This document shows positions 38,204-47,135 of a stretch of 64,000 nt of DNA, piece after piece (positions within the stretch are counted from its first letter, which is position 1; every line of letters begins with the position of its first letter). Where the stretch lies: assembly GCF_005938215.1 (NCBI RefSeq), contig NZ_VCPD01000004.1:186001-250000 (forward strand), given 5' to 3'. Made by a program: the position numbers and the translations under genes. The stretch is from Ruegeria sediminis (lineage in GTDB: Bacteria > Pseudomonadota > Alphaproteobacteria > Rhodobacterales > Rhodobacteraceae). Below the pieces are notes generated by a model. The model did no database searches. It was given only the letters and a program-made list of their open reading frames with translations, and was not told where the DNA came from.

Positions 38204-38277
38204 GTATTTTTCTGATTCTGTCAACCGCGACTTCAATCCCCAGTTGCAGCGCAGGACGAATTCGGCAAAGATTCTCT

Positions 38278-38712
38278 ATGCCCAGCGACTTGCCGCTCAC
38301 CTCCCGATCCTTGCCAATCGCGCTGCTGCGCGCCCGTGAAAGCGTCATGGGGCCGATCCGGACGATGCTTGCCGATGTTGACATCACCGAACAGCAATGG
38401 CGGGTTTTGCGGGTGCTTCAGGAAGAAGGGCCGCAGGATCCGACCCGGATCGCCCATCGCGCCTGCCTGCTCTTGCCGAGCCTGACGCGCATCCTGCAGA
38501 AGCTTGGTGAAAAGGGGCTGATCGACCGGCAGCCGGATCCCGATGACCGCCGCAAGCAGATCATCCGCATCACCGACGACGGCCTGAAGATCATCCGGAA
38601 CAACCTGACGGCCAGCATTCAGGCTGCCGAGCGGATCCGGGCGCATCTTGGGCCGGAGCGGTACGAGGCCCTGCTGGACCTGCTGAACGAATTGAACGAC
38701 ATGGACAACTGA
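38278..38712 (+). CDS. hpaR: Homoprotocatechuate degradation operon regulator HpaR (MarR family)
   Basis: The 144-residue protein is a MarR-type repressor: N-terminal LTSRSLPIALLRARESVMGPIR is characteristic of HpaR, followed by the winged helix with ITEQQWRVLRVLQEEGPQDPTRIA and the wing LIDRQPDPDDRRKQIIRIT. In E. coli HpaR represses the meta operon until pathway substrates bind. It is divergent from hpaF, the first gene of the operon, as expected for its target. Confidence 0.93.
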   Translation: MPSDLPLTSRSLPIALLRARESVMGPIRTMLADVDITEQQWRVLRVLQEEGPQDPTRIAHRACLLLPSLTRILQKLGEKGLIDRQPDPDDRRKQIIRITDDGLKIIRNNLTASIQAAERIRAHLGPERYEALLDLLNELNDMDN

Positions 38713-39398
38713 CACCGGGTTCGCCGCTCGGGGTTCAGTTGCGGATGGCCCGACGGGTTTCAAAGCCAAATCGTGTTGAGGTTTGCAAGTCCCCGCCGGA
38801 GAGGAGGGGGTTCCCTCCGGCGGGGTGGCCAGGCCTGATATCAAGTGTTCGCCTGACCGGCGACCGGCTTCGTCTTGGACTTGCGCGACGGTCCGGCCCA
38901 AGCATCAAGGCGCATTAGAGGTCAAAAATGTGACCCGTGTTGTTCCAGAGAAACCAGGGGGTCGGCTCTCTGAATGACGCGCCCTGAAGCGTTCGAATTT
39001 TGATGCCCCTTTGTCCCGCTGTGTTCAATACCTTCCCTTTCGTTAACCTTTGTGGCGCCGGAAATTCCGACGGATGCAGGTGCGTAAAAGAAGTGAAGGG
39101 GCCATGATTCAGCCCCCCGGAATCGCAACATTCCCGCCGCGTCTTGCCGGGTAGGTTCCTGTGGATAACTGTAGCACAGCCGCTCCGTGTTCCAACCCCC
39201 CAAGTTATTAAGTTTCTGTCACGATCCTGTGCCTTTTTTTCTTGCCCATCATATTGGGGGAAGCAGACAAACACCTACAATCCATACACGCAGGCAATCG
39301 GGCCGTTCACCATGCGGGCTTTTGGCGATATCACTCTATTTGGCGCGCTCCGGGCCCAATAATGGACCTCGGAAACATAACAAGATGGGGAGTCCCGC
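38713..39398. other. 686-base gene-free stretch with one strong hairpin
   Basis: No convincing coding region exists between hpaR and the FAH gene. At 38791-38825 lies a strong hairpin with perfect 11-base arms (CCCCGCCGGAG and CTCCGGCGGGG) but no T run, perhaps the end of the hpaR transcript. The following 500 bases are AT-richer than the flanks, with a T7 run near 39234. They contain no recognisable gene remnant, tRNA or insertion sequence, and probably hold the promoter and leader of the FAH gene. Confidence 0.6.
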
Positions 39399-40097
39399 AT
39401 GACCGAAAGCCTGTTCACCCTGCCCGCGGTTCCCGGAATTCCGGTCAACGGCGAGAGCGCCACCTACCCGATCGGCCGGATATTCTGCGTCGGCAGGAAC
39501 TATGCCGCGCATGCTGCTGAAATGGGGCATGAAGTGGATCGCGAGGCACCCTTCTATTTCACCAAATCCGCCTCCAACGCGGTCCTGTCGGGGGCATCGG
39601 TCCCCTATCCGCCGGGAACCGAGGACTACCACCACGAAATGGAACTGGCGGTCGCGATCGGGCGCGAGGTTTTCAGGGCAGACGCGCAGGACGCCTGGAA
39701 AGCGGTCTATGCCTATGGCTGCGCCCTCGACATGACCCGGCGGGACTTGCAGATCCGCGAGCGCAACAAGCAACGCCCGTGGGACCTGGGCAAGGATGTC
39801 GAAAACGCCGCCGTCTTTGCTCCGCTGACCCGGGCCGAGGCCTGGTCCCCGGACGATGACAAACGCATCCATCTTGAGGTGAACGGCATGTCGCGCCAGG
39901 ACGCGACACTGGCCGAACTGATCTGGAAGATCGACGAGATCATCCGTCACTTGTCGGGCTTCTATCATCTGCGGCCGGGCGACCTGATCCTGACCGGCAC
40001 ACCGGCCGGCGTCGGGCCGGTCGTCGCGGGCGACGTCATCACCGGCGGCGTGGACGGTCTGGACCCGATCGAACTGACGCTGACAGGGGCCGAATAG
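39399..40097 (+). CDS. Fumarylpyruvate hydrolase-like FAH family protein
   Basis: The 232-residue length and the sequence (IFCVGRNYAAHAAEMGHEV, PFYFTKSASNAV, YHHEMELAVAIG with the metal Glu residues, and ALDMTRRDLQ) match fumarylpyruvate hydrolase of the gentisate pathway (NagK-like), which releases fumarate and pyruvate. Neither gentisate dioxygenase nor maleylpyruvate isomerase is in the window. It could instead hydrolyse another oxo-acid, or supply the second FAH function missing from the hpa operon. It stands between the hpa and box loci. Confidence 0.82.
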   Translation: MTESLFTLPAVPGIPVNGESATYPIGRIFCVGRNYAAHAAEMGHEVDREAPFYFTKSASNAVLSGASVPYPPGTEDYHHEMELAVAIGREVFRADAQDAWKAVYAYGCALDMTRRDLQIRERNKQRPWDLGKDVENAAVFAPLTRAEAWSPDDDKRIHLEVNGMSRQDATLAELIWKIDEIIRHLSGFYHLRPGDLILTGTPAGVGPVVAGDVITGGVDGLDPIELTLTGAE

Positions 40098-40335
40098 GAC
40101 CGGTTTTCCCCCGGCTGATTGCCCAACGCTGTCAATTCACGAGTGTTTTGCACAGCCCGCCGAAACAGGACGCTTGCGTAGAGCCCGGGTTCGGTTGCAG
40201 TCTGAGGACATCGGAAAGCACACACGATACCCCGTCGCGGCCGTGTCGGTTTGCGGGGGTGGAAGGAGATGGATCGGCCTGGCGGCGGGCCCTGGGGTGA
40301 AGACCCCGGCATCCGCAGCGGGACGAATACTGGCA

Positions 40336-40351
40336 GTATATTGCAATATAC
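40336..40351. promoter_or_regulatory. Perfect 16-base palindrome upstream of the TRAP operon
   Basis: GTATATTGCAATATAC is a perfect palindrome centred on TGCA, 51 bases before the dctP start. A related imperfect site (CGCA-N6-TGCC) follows at 40361-40374. Both resemble the TGCA-based sites found elsewhere in the box locus, so BoxR may act here as well. The rest of the 304-base gap (40098-40401) holds no gene that I can support. Confidence 0.5.
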
Positions 40352-40401
40352 AAGAAAATTCGCATTATATTGCCACAATAATGGGTCAAAGGGAGGATAA
40401 C

Positions 40402-41460
40402 ATGACCTATCGGAGAACGCTTCTGAGCATGATCGGCGGGGTCGCCGCGGCGGCTCTGGCCACCGGCTTCAGCGCGGGATCGGCGCTGGCCCAGGAGGTC
40501 ACGCTGAAACTGCATCAGTTCCTGCCGGCGCAGGCCAACGTGCCGAAACTGGTTCTGGACGTCTGGGCGGACAATGTCGAAAAGGATTCGGACGGCCGCA
40601 TCAAGGTGGAACGCTATCCCTCGATGCAGCTGGGCGGCAAGCCGCCGGAACTGATGGACCAGGCGATCGACGGCGTGGCCGATGTCGTCTGGACTGTGGT
40701 CGGCTACACGCCCGGGCGCTTCCCCTCGACCGAGGTGTTCGAACTGCCGTTCATGATGACCAATGCCCGCGCCGTGTCGCGCGCCTATTGGGAAATGTTC
40801 GACAAGCACATGAAGGATGACGAGTTCAAGGACGTCCACATCCTTGCCACCTGGGTGCATGGGCCCGGCATGATCCACACCGCCGACCCTGTCGAAAAGC
40901 CCGAGGATCTTCAGGGGATGAAGATCCGCGGCGGTTCGCGCTCGGTCAACTCGCTCCTGACCAAGCTGGGCGCGACCCCGGTCGGTATGCCGGTGCCGGC
41001 GGTACCCGAGGGCCTGTCGAAAGGCGTCATCGACGGAACCACGATCCCATGGGAAGTGACCACTGCGCTGAAAGTGCCGGAACTGGTCGAGAACCACACC
41101 GAGTTCGATGGCCGTGCGCTCTACACGCTGACCTTCGTCCTGGCGATGAACAAGGACAAGTACGAGAGCCTCCCGGATGATCTGAAGAAGGTGATCGACG
41201 ACAATTCGGGGATGGAATTCTCGGTCTTCGCGGGCGGCACCCAGGCCGACGCCGATGGTCCGGCCCGGCAGGTCGCCGAGGATCTGGGCAACAACATCAT
41301 CACCATCGACGAAGCCGGTGTCGAAGAGTGGCGCCAGTTGGCCCAGCCGATCTATGACGAGTGGATCGCCGACATGAACGCCAAAGGCAAGGACGGTCAG
41401 GCGCTGCTTGAAGAGGCGCAGATGCTGATCGAGAAATACACGCCGGAATACACGAACTGA
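40402..41460 (+). CDS. dctP: TRAP transporter substrate-binding protein DctP
   Basis: The 352-residue protein has a Tat/Sec-like signal peptide (YRRTLLSMIGGVAAAALATGFSAGSALA) and the DctP fold (VTLKLHQFLPA, LQGMKIRGGSRSVN with the conserved arginine that binds carboxylates). It delivers a carboxylic acid from the periplasm to DctQM. The start ATG 40402 follows GGGAGGA at good spacing. Its place in the box locus suggests that benzoate or a related aromatic acid is the ligand. Confidence 0.92.
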   Translation: MTYRRTLLSMIGGVAAAALATGFSAGSALAQEVTLKLHQFLPAQANVPKLVLDVWADNVEKDSDGRIKVERYPSMQLGGKPPELMDQAIDGVADVVWTVVGYTPGRFPSTEVFELPFMMTNARAVSRAYWEMFDKHMKDDEFKDVHILATWVHGPGMIHTADPVEKPEDLQGMKIRGGSRSVNSLLTKLGATPVGMPVPAVPEGLSKGVIDGTTIPWEVTTALKVPELVENHTEFDGRALYTLTFVLAMNKDKYESLPDDLKKVIDDNSGMEFSVFAGGTQADADGPARQVAEDLGNNIITIDEAGVEEWRQLAQPIYDEWIADMNAKGKDGQALLEEAQMLIEKYTPEYTN

Positions 41461-41532
41461 TCCGGCGCAGAACCGACGGCGGCGGCGCGCGGGCGCCGCT
41501 GCCGGAACGGCCCCGAAAAAGATCGAGGACCA

Positions 41533-42117
41533 ATGCATAAACTGATGATGGGGTTGGCCAGAACATTGGCCATCATCGGCGGGATCGTCCTGAGCGCCCT
41601 GATCCTGCTGACCTGCCTGTCCATTCTGGGCCGGCTGCTGAACGGGTTCTTTCACGGCGGCTTCATGCAGAGCGTCGCCCCCGGTTTTGCCGACTGGGCG
41701 ATCGGAATAGGCGTGGGGCCTGTCAACGGCGACTTCGAACTGGTCGAAGCCGGGGTGGCCTTCGCCATCTTCTGTTTCCTGCCGCTCTGCCAGATCACGG
41801 CGGGCCATGCGTCGGTCGACATCCTGGCGAACACCTTTCCCAAGGGCGTGAACCGCTTCCTGCGCATGGTGACCGAAATCGTCTTCGCCGCGGTTCTGGT
41901 CCTGATCGCGTGGAAGCTGTTCGACGGGATGCTGAGCAAGAAGGAATACGCCGAGACGACCTTTCTGCTGCAGTTCCCGATCTGGTGGGCCTATGCGCTC
42001 AGCTTCGTAGGGTCCCTGGCGGCGGCGATCGTCGGCATCTACATGGCCGGCGTCCGCACCTATGAATTCTTTACCGGCCGCATCCTGATCTGGGACGGCG
42101 TGGAGGCGACCCATTGA
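41533..42117 (+). CDS. dctQ: TRAP transporter small permease DctQ
   Basis: The 194-residue membrane protein has four predicted helices, as expected for DctQ, with VDILANTFPKGVNRFLRMV in the central loop. It lies 72 bases after dctP and overlaps dctM by four bases (ATTGAGCG region; dctM starts with TTG or a nearby codon at 42114). With DctM it forms the sodium-driven permease. The insert around residues 38-62 makes it slightly longer than typical members. Confidence 0.88.
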   Translation: MHKLMMGLARTLAIIGGIVLSALILLTCLSILGRLLNGFFHGGFMQSVAPGFADWAIGIGVGPVNGDFELVEAGVAFAIFCFLPLCQITAGHASVDILANTFPKGVNRFLRMVTEIVFAAVLVLIAWKLFDGMLSKKEYAETTFLLQFPIWWAYALSFVGSLAAAIVGIYMAGVRTYEFFTGRILIWDGVEATH

Positions 42118-43613
42118 GCGCGCTTGAAATCGGAATCGCGTCATTCCCGGCGCTGATGGTGCTGATCTTTCTGCGGGTGCCGATCGGGCTGGCCATGTTC
42201 CTCGTTGGGCTCGTTGGCCTGGTCCTGGTGACCGACGGTACCCAGGTGGCCTTCGCCCGCCTCAAGAACGAGACCTACACGACCTTTTCCAGCTATTCGC
42301 TGACCATCGTGCCGATGTTCCTGCTGATGGGGCATTTCGCGACGCTGGGCGGCATGTCCAACGCGCTGTTCAAGGCCGCCGAAGGCTGGCTTGGCCATCG
42401 CCGGGGCGGCGTCGCCATGGCTTCGATCGGGGCCTGCGCCGGGTTCGGCGCGATCTGCGGCTCGTCGCTGGCCACGGCGGCCACGATGGGCCGGGTCGCC
42501 TTGCCCGAACTCCGGCAATACGGCTATGCGGGCGGGTTTTCGACCGCCACTCTGGCCGCGGGCGGCACGCTGGGCATCCTGATCCCGCCCTCGGTGGTGC
42601 TGGTGATCTACGCGATCCTGACCGAGCAGAACATCGCCAAGCTGTTTCTCGCCGCCTTCATCCCCGGCATCATGGCCGCCGTAGGCTATGTGATCGCCAT
42701 TTCCATCTACGTGCGGCTCTATCCGGAAAGCGCGGGCACGCGCCCGGCGGTTCCCTATTCCGAACGTTTCGCGGCGTTGCTGCAGGTCTGGCCGGTGCTG
42801 CTGGTGTTCGGGCTGGTGGTGGGCGGCATCTACCTTGGCTGGTTCACCCCGACCGAAGGCGCGGCGGTGGGCGCATTCGGCACGGGCGTGATCGCCTTTT
42901 TCAATGGCGGCCTGACGATCTCGACGTTGGCAGACAGCTTCATCGTCACGGCCCGCTCGACGGCAATGATCTTTTTCATCGTGCTGGGCGCGGGGTTCTA
43001 CAACGGCTTCCTCGCGCTGACGCAGGTGCCGCAGGAATTGTCGAACTATGTCGTCAGCCAGGGACTATCGCCCTTGATGGTGCTGGCGCTGATCCTGTGC
43101 TTCTACCTTGTCTTCGGCTGCCTTATGGACAGCCTGTCGATGATCCTGCTGACGATCCCGATCTTTTTCCCGGTGATCTCGGCGATGGATTTCAACCTGA
43201 TCTCGCTTCCGGCCATGCAGGCCGAAGCGGCGATGGACGTGCTCAAGAACGGCGTACCCGAGGGCATGGGCGCTGAAATGCTTGCCTCGATACAGGAGGC
43301 GATCGCCAGCGGCGCGGAGCTGACCCGCGAGCAGATGAAGGAACTGGGCATCCGCGTCACGCAGGGCATGGCCAACCGCATCGAGGCCGAGCATGTCGCG
43401 ATCTGGTTCGGCATCCTGGTGCTGATCGTGGTCGAGGTGGGGCTGATCACGCCGCCGGTCGGGATGAACCTGTTCATCATCAACGCCATGGACCGGGCCA
43501 CGCCGATGATCGAGACCTACAAGGCGGTCATGTTCTTCGTGGCGTCGGACATCATCCGGGTCATCGTTCTGGTCGCCTTCCCGGCGATCACGCTGTTTCT
43601 TCTGCCGGGCTGA
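42114..43613 (+). CDS. dctM: TRAP transporter large permease DctM
   Basis: The 499-residue protein has about twelve to fourteen membrane segments and TRAP large-subunit signatures (SFPALMVLIFLRVPIGLAM, ICGSSLATAATMGRVALPE, GGTLGILIPPSVVLVIYA, and the C-terminal LITPPVGMNLFIINA). An insert of about 50 mostly hydrophilic residues (AEAAMDVLKNGVP to TQGMANRIE, about 370-425) separates two late helices; many aromatic-linked DctM proteins have such an insert. The annotated first codon is TTG at 42114, overlapping the dctQ stop. Confidence 0.9.
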   Translation: MSALEIGIASFPALMVLIFLRVPIGLAMFLVGLVGLVLVTDGTQVAFARLKNETYTTFSSYSLTIVPMFLLMGHFATLGGMSNALFKAAEGWLGHRRGGVAMASIGACAGFGAICGSSLATAATMGRVALPELRQYGYAGGFSTATLAAGGTLGILIPPSVVLVIYAILTEQNIAKLFLAAFIPGIMAAVGYVIAISIYVRLYPESAGTRPAVPYSERFAALLQVWPVLLVFGLVVGGIYLGWFTPTEGAAVGAFGTGVIAFFNGGLTISTLADSFIVTARSTAMIFFIVLGAGFYNGFLALTQVPQELSNYVVSQGLSPLMVLALILCFYLVFGCLMDSLSMILLTIPIFFPVISAMDFNLISLPAMQAEAAMDVLKNGVPEGMGAEMLASIQEAIASGAELTREQMKELGIRVTQGMANRIEAEHVAIWFGILVLIVVEVGLITPPVGMNLFIINAMDRATPMIETYKAVMFFVASDIIRVIVLVAFPAITLFLLPG

Positions 43614-43673
43614 GCCGCGCTCGGCGGTCTTTGAACAAGAAAGCCCCGTGGCATCGCGGGGCGGGAGGGAATA

Positions 43674-45461
43674 ATGGCGGGCTATGTAGAGCATGAGGTC
43701 ATCCGCGAGGATGCCGGTGACGGCGTGATCCTGTTGCGCTCGGCCCATGCCCTGCCGGAACCGGCCCGCAAGACGACGGACTGGCTGCATCAATGGGCGG
43801 AGGAACGCCCCGATGCCGTGTTCCTGGCCGAACGCAGCGGACCGGGTTGGCGTGAGTTGCGCTATGCCGAGGCGCTGGATCGGGTGCGGGCCCTTGCGGC
43901 AGGTCTGCTGGCGCGCGGGCTGGATGCGGATACACCCATCCTGATCCTGTCCGGCAACAGCGTCACGCACGGCTTGCTCTCGCTTGCCGCGCAGTATGTT
44001 GGCATTCCGACCGCGCCGGTGGCCGAACAATACTCGCTGATCCCCGGCGCGCTCAAACAGCTTCACCACATCCTCGACCTGATCGATCCGGCCATGGTCT
44101 TTGCCGAGGACGGCGCAACCTTTGCCGAGGCCTTGGGCATGGACAAGATGGCCCGCCGTCAGATCGTGGTGGGCCGCAACCCCGGCCCCGGCATGGCCCT
44201 GTTGTCCGACCTGACGCGGGAACAGGCAATGGTCGAAGAGGCCGCCGCGAAGGTCGGTCCCGAAACCGTGGCCAAGATCCTGATGACCTCGGGATCCACA
44301 TCGAACCCCAAGGGCGTGCTGACGACGCAGGCCATGCTTTGCGCCAACCAGGCGCAATACCGGCAAGCCCTGCCTTTCCTGTCCGAGCGCCCGCCGCGTC
44401 TGGTCGATTGGTTGCCATGGAACCACGTCTTTGGCGGCTCGAACAATTTCAACCAGATGCTCGCCTTTGGCGGCGCGCTCTACATCGACGACGGCAAACC
44501 GATCCCGGCCCTGATCGGCAAGACGTTCGAGAACAACCGGATCATGAACGGCACCATCGCCTACAACGTGCCGGTGGGCTATGCCCAGTTGCGCAACGAG
44601 ATGCAGCGGGACGAGGCGCTCAAGCGGAATTTCTTCGCCGATCTCGACATGCTGTTCTACGCCGGCGCCTCGCTTTCAGCGGATGTCTGGCGGGATCTGA
44701 GCGACATGGCGCTGGACGTCCGGGACGAAGCACCGCTGATCACCACCTGCTGGGGAATGACCGAAACGGCGCCCGCCTGCATCTTCCAGCATTTCCCGGC
44801 CAACCTGCCGGGCATCGTCGGCGTTCCGTTGCCGGGCGTCACGGTGAAACTGGTGCCGGAAGAGGGCGAGCGCTACGAGGTTCGGGTCAAGGGGCCCAAC
44901 ATCTTCCCGGGTTACTTCCGCGATCGCGAAAAGACCGCCAGGGCATTTGACGCCGACGGGTTCTTTTGCAGCGGCGACGCCATGACCCTTGTTGACCCTG
45001 GCGACGCCAACCGGGGATTGCGTTTCGACGGGCGGATCTCGGACGATTTCAAACTCGCCTCGGGCATCTGGGTCCGGGCGGCCGCGCTGCGTCTGGAACT
45101 GCTGGCGGCGCTGGCGCCGTTGGCCGCGGATGTGATCGTGACGGGCGAGAACCGATCCGAGGTCGGGTTGATGATCGTGCCGACGCCTGCCATGTCCGAC
45201 GGGCTGGAAGGCTTGGACGGCGCCCTGCTGGCCGGGGAAAAAGCGCGGGACATCGCCGCCCGTCTTGCCCGGGCCAATGGCGACAAGGGATCGTCCGCCA
45301 GCATCACGCGCGCCGTCATTCTGGCCGAGCCTCCTTCGATGGCGGAGGGCGAGATTACGGCCAAGGGCAACCTGAACTTCAGGAAACTGCTGGATCGCCG
45401 CGCTGTGTTGGTGTCGCGCCTCTACGGCGCCGGTGATCCCGCGGTCATTCACGTGCAATAA
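43674..45461 (+). CDS. Feruloyl-CoA synthetase-like acyl-CoA ligase
   Basis: The 595-residue protein is an adenylate-forming ligase with the AMP-binding motif LMTSGSTSNPKG and the WGMTETAPA motif. Its overall layout, including GNSVTHGLLSLAAQYVGIPTAPVAEQYSLI and WNHVFGGSNNFNQ, matches feruloyl-CoA synthetase rather than benzoate-CoA ligase. It probably activates a hydroxycinnamate or other aromatic acid to the CoA ester. The usual partners (enoyl-CoA hydratase/lyase Ech, vanillin dehydrogenase) are absent, so the substrate is open. It lies 60 bases after dctM and before the benzoate-CoA ligase, with candidate BoxR sites straddling its end. Confidence 0.85.
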   Translation: MAGYVEHEVIREDAGDGVILLRSAHALPEPARKTTDWLHQWAEERPDAVFLAERSGPGWRELRYAEALDRVRALAAGLLARGLDADTPILILSGNSVTHGLLSLAAQYVGIPTAPVAEQYSLIPGALKQLHHILDLIDPAMVFAEDGATFAEALGMDKMARRQIVVGRNPGPGMALLSDLTREQAMVEEAAAKVGPETVAKILMTSGSTSNPKGVLTTQAMLCANQAQYRQALPFLSERPPRLVDWLPWNHVFGGSNNFNQMLAFGGALYIDDGKPIPALIGKTFENNRIMNGTIAYNVPVGYAQLRNEMQRDEALKRNFFADLDMLFYAGASLSADVWRDLSDMALDVRDEAPLITTCWGMTETAPACIFQHFPANLPGIVGVPLPGVTVKLVPEEGERYEVRVKGPNIFPGYFRDREKTARAFDADGFFCSGDAMTLVDPGDANRGLRFDGRISDDFKLASGIWVRAAALRLELLAALAPLAADVIVTGENRSEVGLMIVPTPAMSDGLEGLDGALLAGEKARDIAARLARANGDKGSSASITRAVILAEPPSMAEGEITAKGNLNFRKLLDRRAVLVSRLYGAGDPAVIHVQ

Positions 45462-45500
45462 ATTGCAAATCTGGAGGCGCCAATGCTGCAATATCTTGCA
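45454..45500. promoter_or_regulatory. Two candidate BoxR operators upstream of bclA
   Basis: TGCA-N6-TGCA occurs at 45454-45467 (TGCAATAAATTGCA, overlapping the preceding stop codon) and again at 45487-45500 (TGCAATATCTTGCA). A further TGCA half-site lies at 45516. The spacing of the two sites is 33 bases, three helical turns. They sit in the only AT-rich gap of the ligase region, about 105-150 bases before the bclA start, and match the TGCA-repeat type of sites reported for BoxR/BzdR. Confidence 0.7.
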
Positions 45501-45605
45501 TAAATCCATCCGGGATGCATTATTGCCCGCAGGGGACAGACGCGAGCGGGACGGCAGGAGGACCAACCGCTCGCAGCCCCTGCGCGTCACGTGGGAGGAG
45601 TGAAT

Positions 45606-47135
45606 ATGAGCGGAAACGCCGCGCTGTATTTTGTGGATCGCCATGTGCGCGACGGGAACGGCGACCGGCCGGCATTCCGGGAAGCGGCCGGGCAGAAACG
45701 GGCGATGACCTATGGCGAACTGGCGGACGCCACAAACCACGTCGCCGGCGCACTCGGCCGCGCCGGGATCCCGCGCGAGGCGCGCGCGGCGATGCTGGTT
45801 CTGGACCAGTTGGAGTTCCCCCAGATCTTCTGGGGCTGCATGAAGGCGGGCGTGGTGCCGGTTCCGCTGAACACGCTGCTGACGACGCAGGTCTACGACG
45901 TGATCCTGAACGACAGCCGCGCCTCCTGCCTGTTCGTGTCCGAAGAGCTTTGGCCGGTCGTGCAGCCCGCCGCCGAGGCATCGCCGCACCTGAGCCATAT
46001 CGTCGTGATCGGCACGGCGCCGGAAGGCAGGCAAAGCTTTGCGGATTTCGTGTCGGGCGCTACGCCGATGCCGGCAGTCGCTGCGTCCGAGGATGACGTT
46101 GCCTTCTGGCTGTATTCCTCGGGATCCACTGGCCAGCCCAAGGGAGTGCGGCACGTCCATGGCAGTCTCAAGGCCACCGCCGATGCCTACGGCGCGCGGG
46201 TTCTGCAGATCGAGCCGGACGACGTGGTGTTTTCAGCGGCCAAGCTGTTCTTCGCTTACGGGCTGGGCAATGCCATGACCTTTCCGATGTCCGTGGGGGC
46301 CGAAACGGTGCTGTTCAACGGCCGACCCACTCCCGACACCATGGCCGAGATCATTGCCGCCGAAAAACCCACCATCTTTTGCGGCGTTCCGACGCTTTAC
46401 GCCGCCATGGTTGCGCAGCTGGAAAGCCGGGGCGTTCCCGACGTGAAACTGCGCCGATGCATCTCGGCTGGGGAGGCGTTGCCTGAAGAGATCGGGCGCG
46501 GCTGGCGGCGGCTTTGGGGCGTGGACATTCTCGACGGGGTCGGTTCGACGGAAATGCTGCATATCTTTCTGTCCAACGCTCCGGGCGACGTGGCCTATGG
46601 CACGTCCGGCCGCCCGGTCCCGGGCTACGAAGTGCGCCTCGTGGACGAGGACGGCAAGGATGTGGGCGCCGGCGGGCTTGGCGAGCTTCTGGTGCGCGGC
46701 GCTTCGGCGGCGGACGGATACTGGAACAAGCGCGACAAGAGCCGTGCCACGTTCGAGGGCGAATGGACCCGGACTGGCGACAAGTACGAGCTGGCGGCAG
46801 ACGGGCGCTATGTCTATTGCGGGCGGACCGACGACATGTTCAAGGTCTCGGGCATCTGGGTTTCCCCCTTCGAGGTGGAACAGGCGCTGGTATCACACCC
46901 GGCCGTACTCGAGGCGGCGGTCGTCGCCGCGCGCGATCAGGATGGGCTGGAAAAACCCAAGGCCTACATCGTGCTGAAACAGGCCAAGGCCGACGGCCTT
47001 GCCGACGAGTTGCGCGAGTTCGTCAAGGACAAGGTCGGCAAGTGGAAATATCCCCGCTGGATCGATTTCGTCGAGGATCTGCCCAAGACCGCAACCGGCA
47101 AGATCCAGCGATTCAAACTGAGGGAGGAACCGTGA
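45606..47135 (+). CDS. bclA: Benzoate-CoA ligase family protein
   Basis: The 509-residue enzyme activates benzoate to benzoyl-CoA with ATP, the entry step of the box pathway. Features include the AMP-binding motif LYSSGSTGQPKGVRH, the benzoate-CoA ligase stretch FFAYGLGNAMTFPMSVGAE, DGVGSTEMLHIF, and the catalytic C-terminal lysine in PKTATGKIQRFKL. ATG 45606 follows GGAGGAG at ideal spacing. The stop overlaps the hydrolase start by one base (TGATG), so the genes are coupled. Confidence 0.94.
   Translation: MSGNAALYFVDRHVRDGNGDRPAFREAAGQKRAMTYGELADATNHVAGALGRAGIPREARAAMLVLDQLEFPQIFWGCMKAGVVPVPLNTLLTTQVYDVILNDSRASCLFVSEELWPVVQPAAEASPHLSHIVVIGTAPEGRQSFADFVSGATPMPAVAASEDDVAFWLYSSGSTGQPKGVRHVHGSLKATADAYGARVLQIEPDDVVFSAAKLFFAYGLGNAMTFPMSVGAETVLFNGRPTPDTMAEIIAAEKPTIFCGVPTLYAAMVAQLESRGVPDVKLRRCISAGEALPEEIGRGWRRLWGVDILDGVGSTEMLHIFLSNAPGDVAYGTSGRPVPGYEVRLVDEDGKDVGAGGLGELLVRGASAADGYWNKRDKSRATFEGEWTRTGDKYELAADGRYVYCGRTDDMFKVSGIWVSPFEVEQALVSHPAVLEAAVVAARDQDGLEKPKAYIVLKQAKADGLADELREFVKDKVGKWKYPRWIDFVEDLPKTATGKIQRFKLREEP

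Noticed and set aside
39160-39168. TGTGGATAA, a perfect DnaA box (reverse complement TTATCCACA)
   Set aside because: It is a single copy with no cluster, no AT-rich unwinding region and no origin-linked genes. One match in 64 kb is expected by chance about every second window.
38915-39274. Minus-strand open frame of 119 codons in the hpaR-FAH gap
   Set aside because: Its product has no ribosome site, domain or codon pattern like the neighbours, and part of it is low-complexity.
40331-40344. TGGCA...TTGC resembling a sigma-54 promoter before dctP
   Set aside because: The spacing between the GG and GC elements is one base short of the strict sigma-54 requirement, and the sequence is better explained as part of the 16-base palindrome.
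46514-47134. Long open frame ahead of the alpha/beta hydrolase, inside bclA
   Set aside because: It is an Arg/Gly-rich shadow frame of bclA, a common effect of high GC content. The hydrolase proper starts at 47135.
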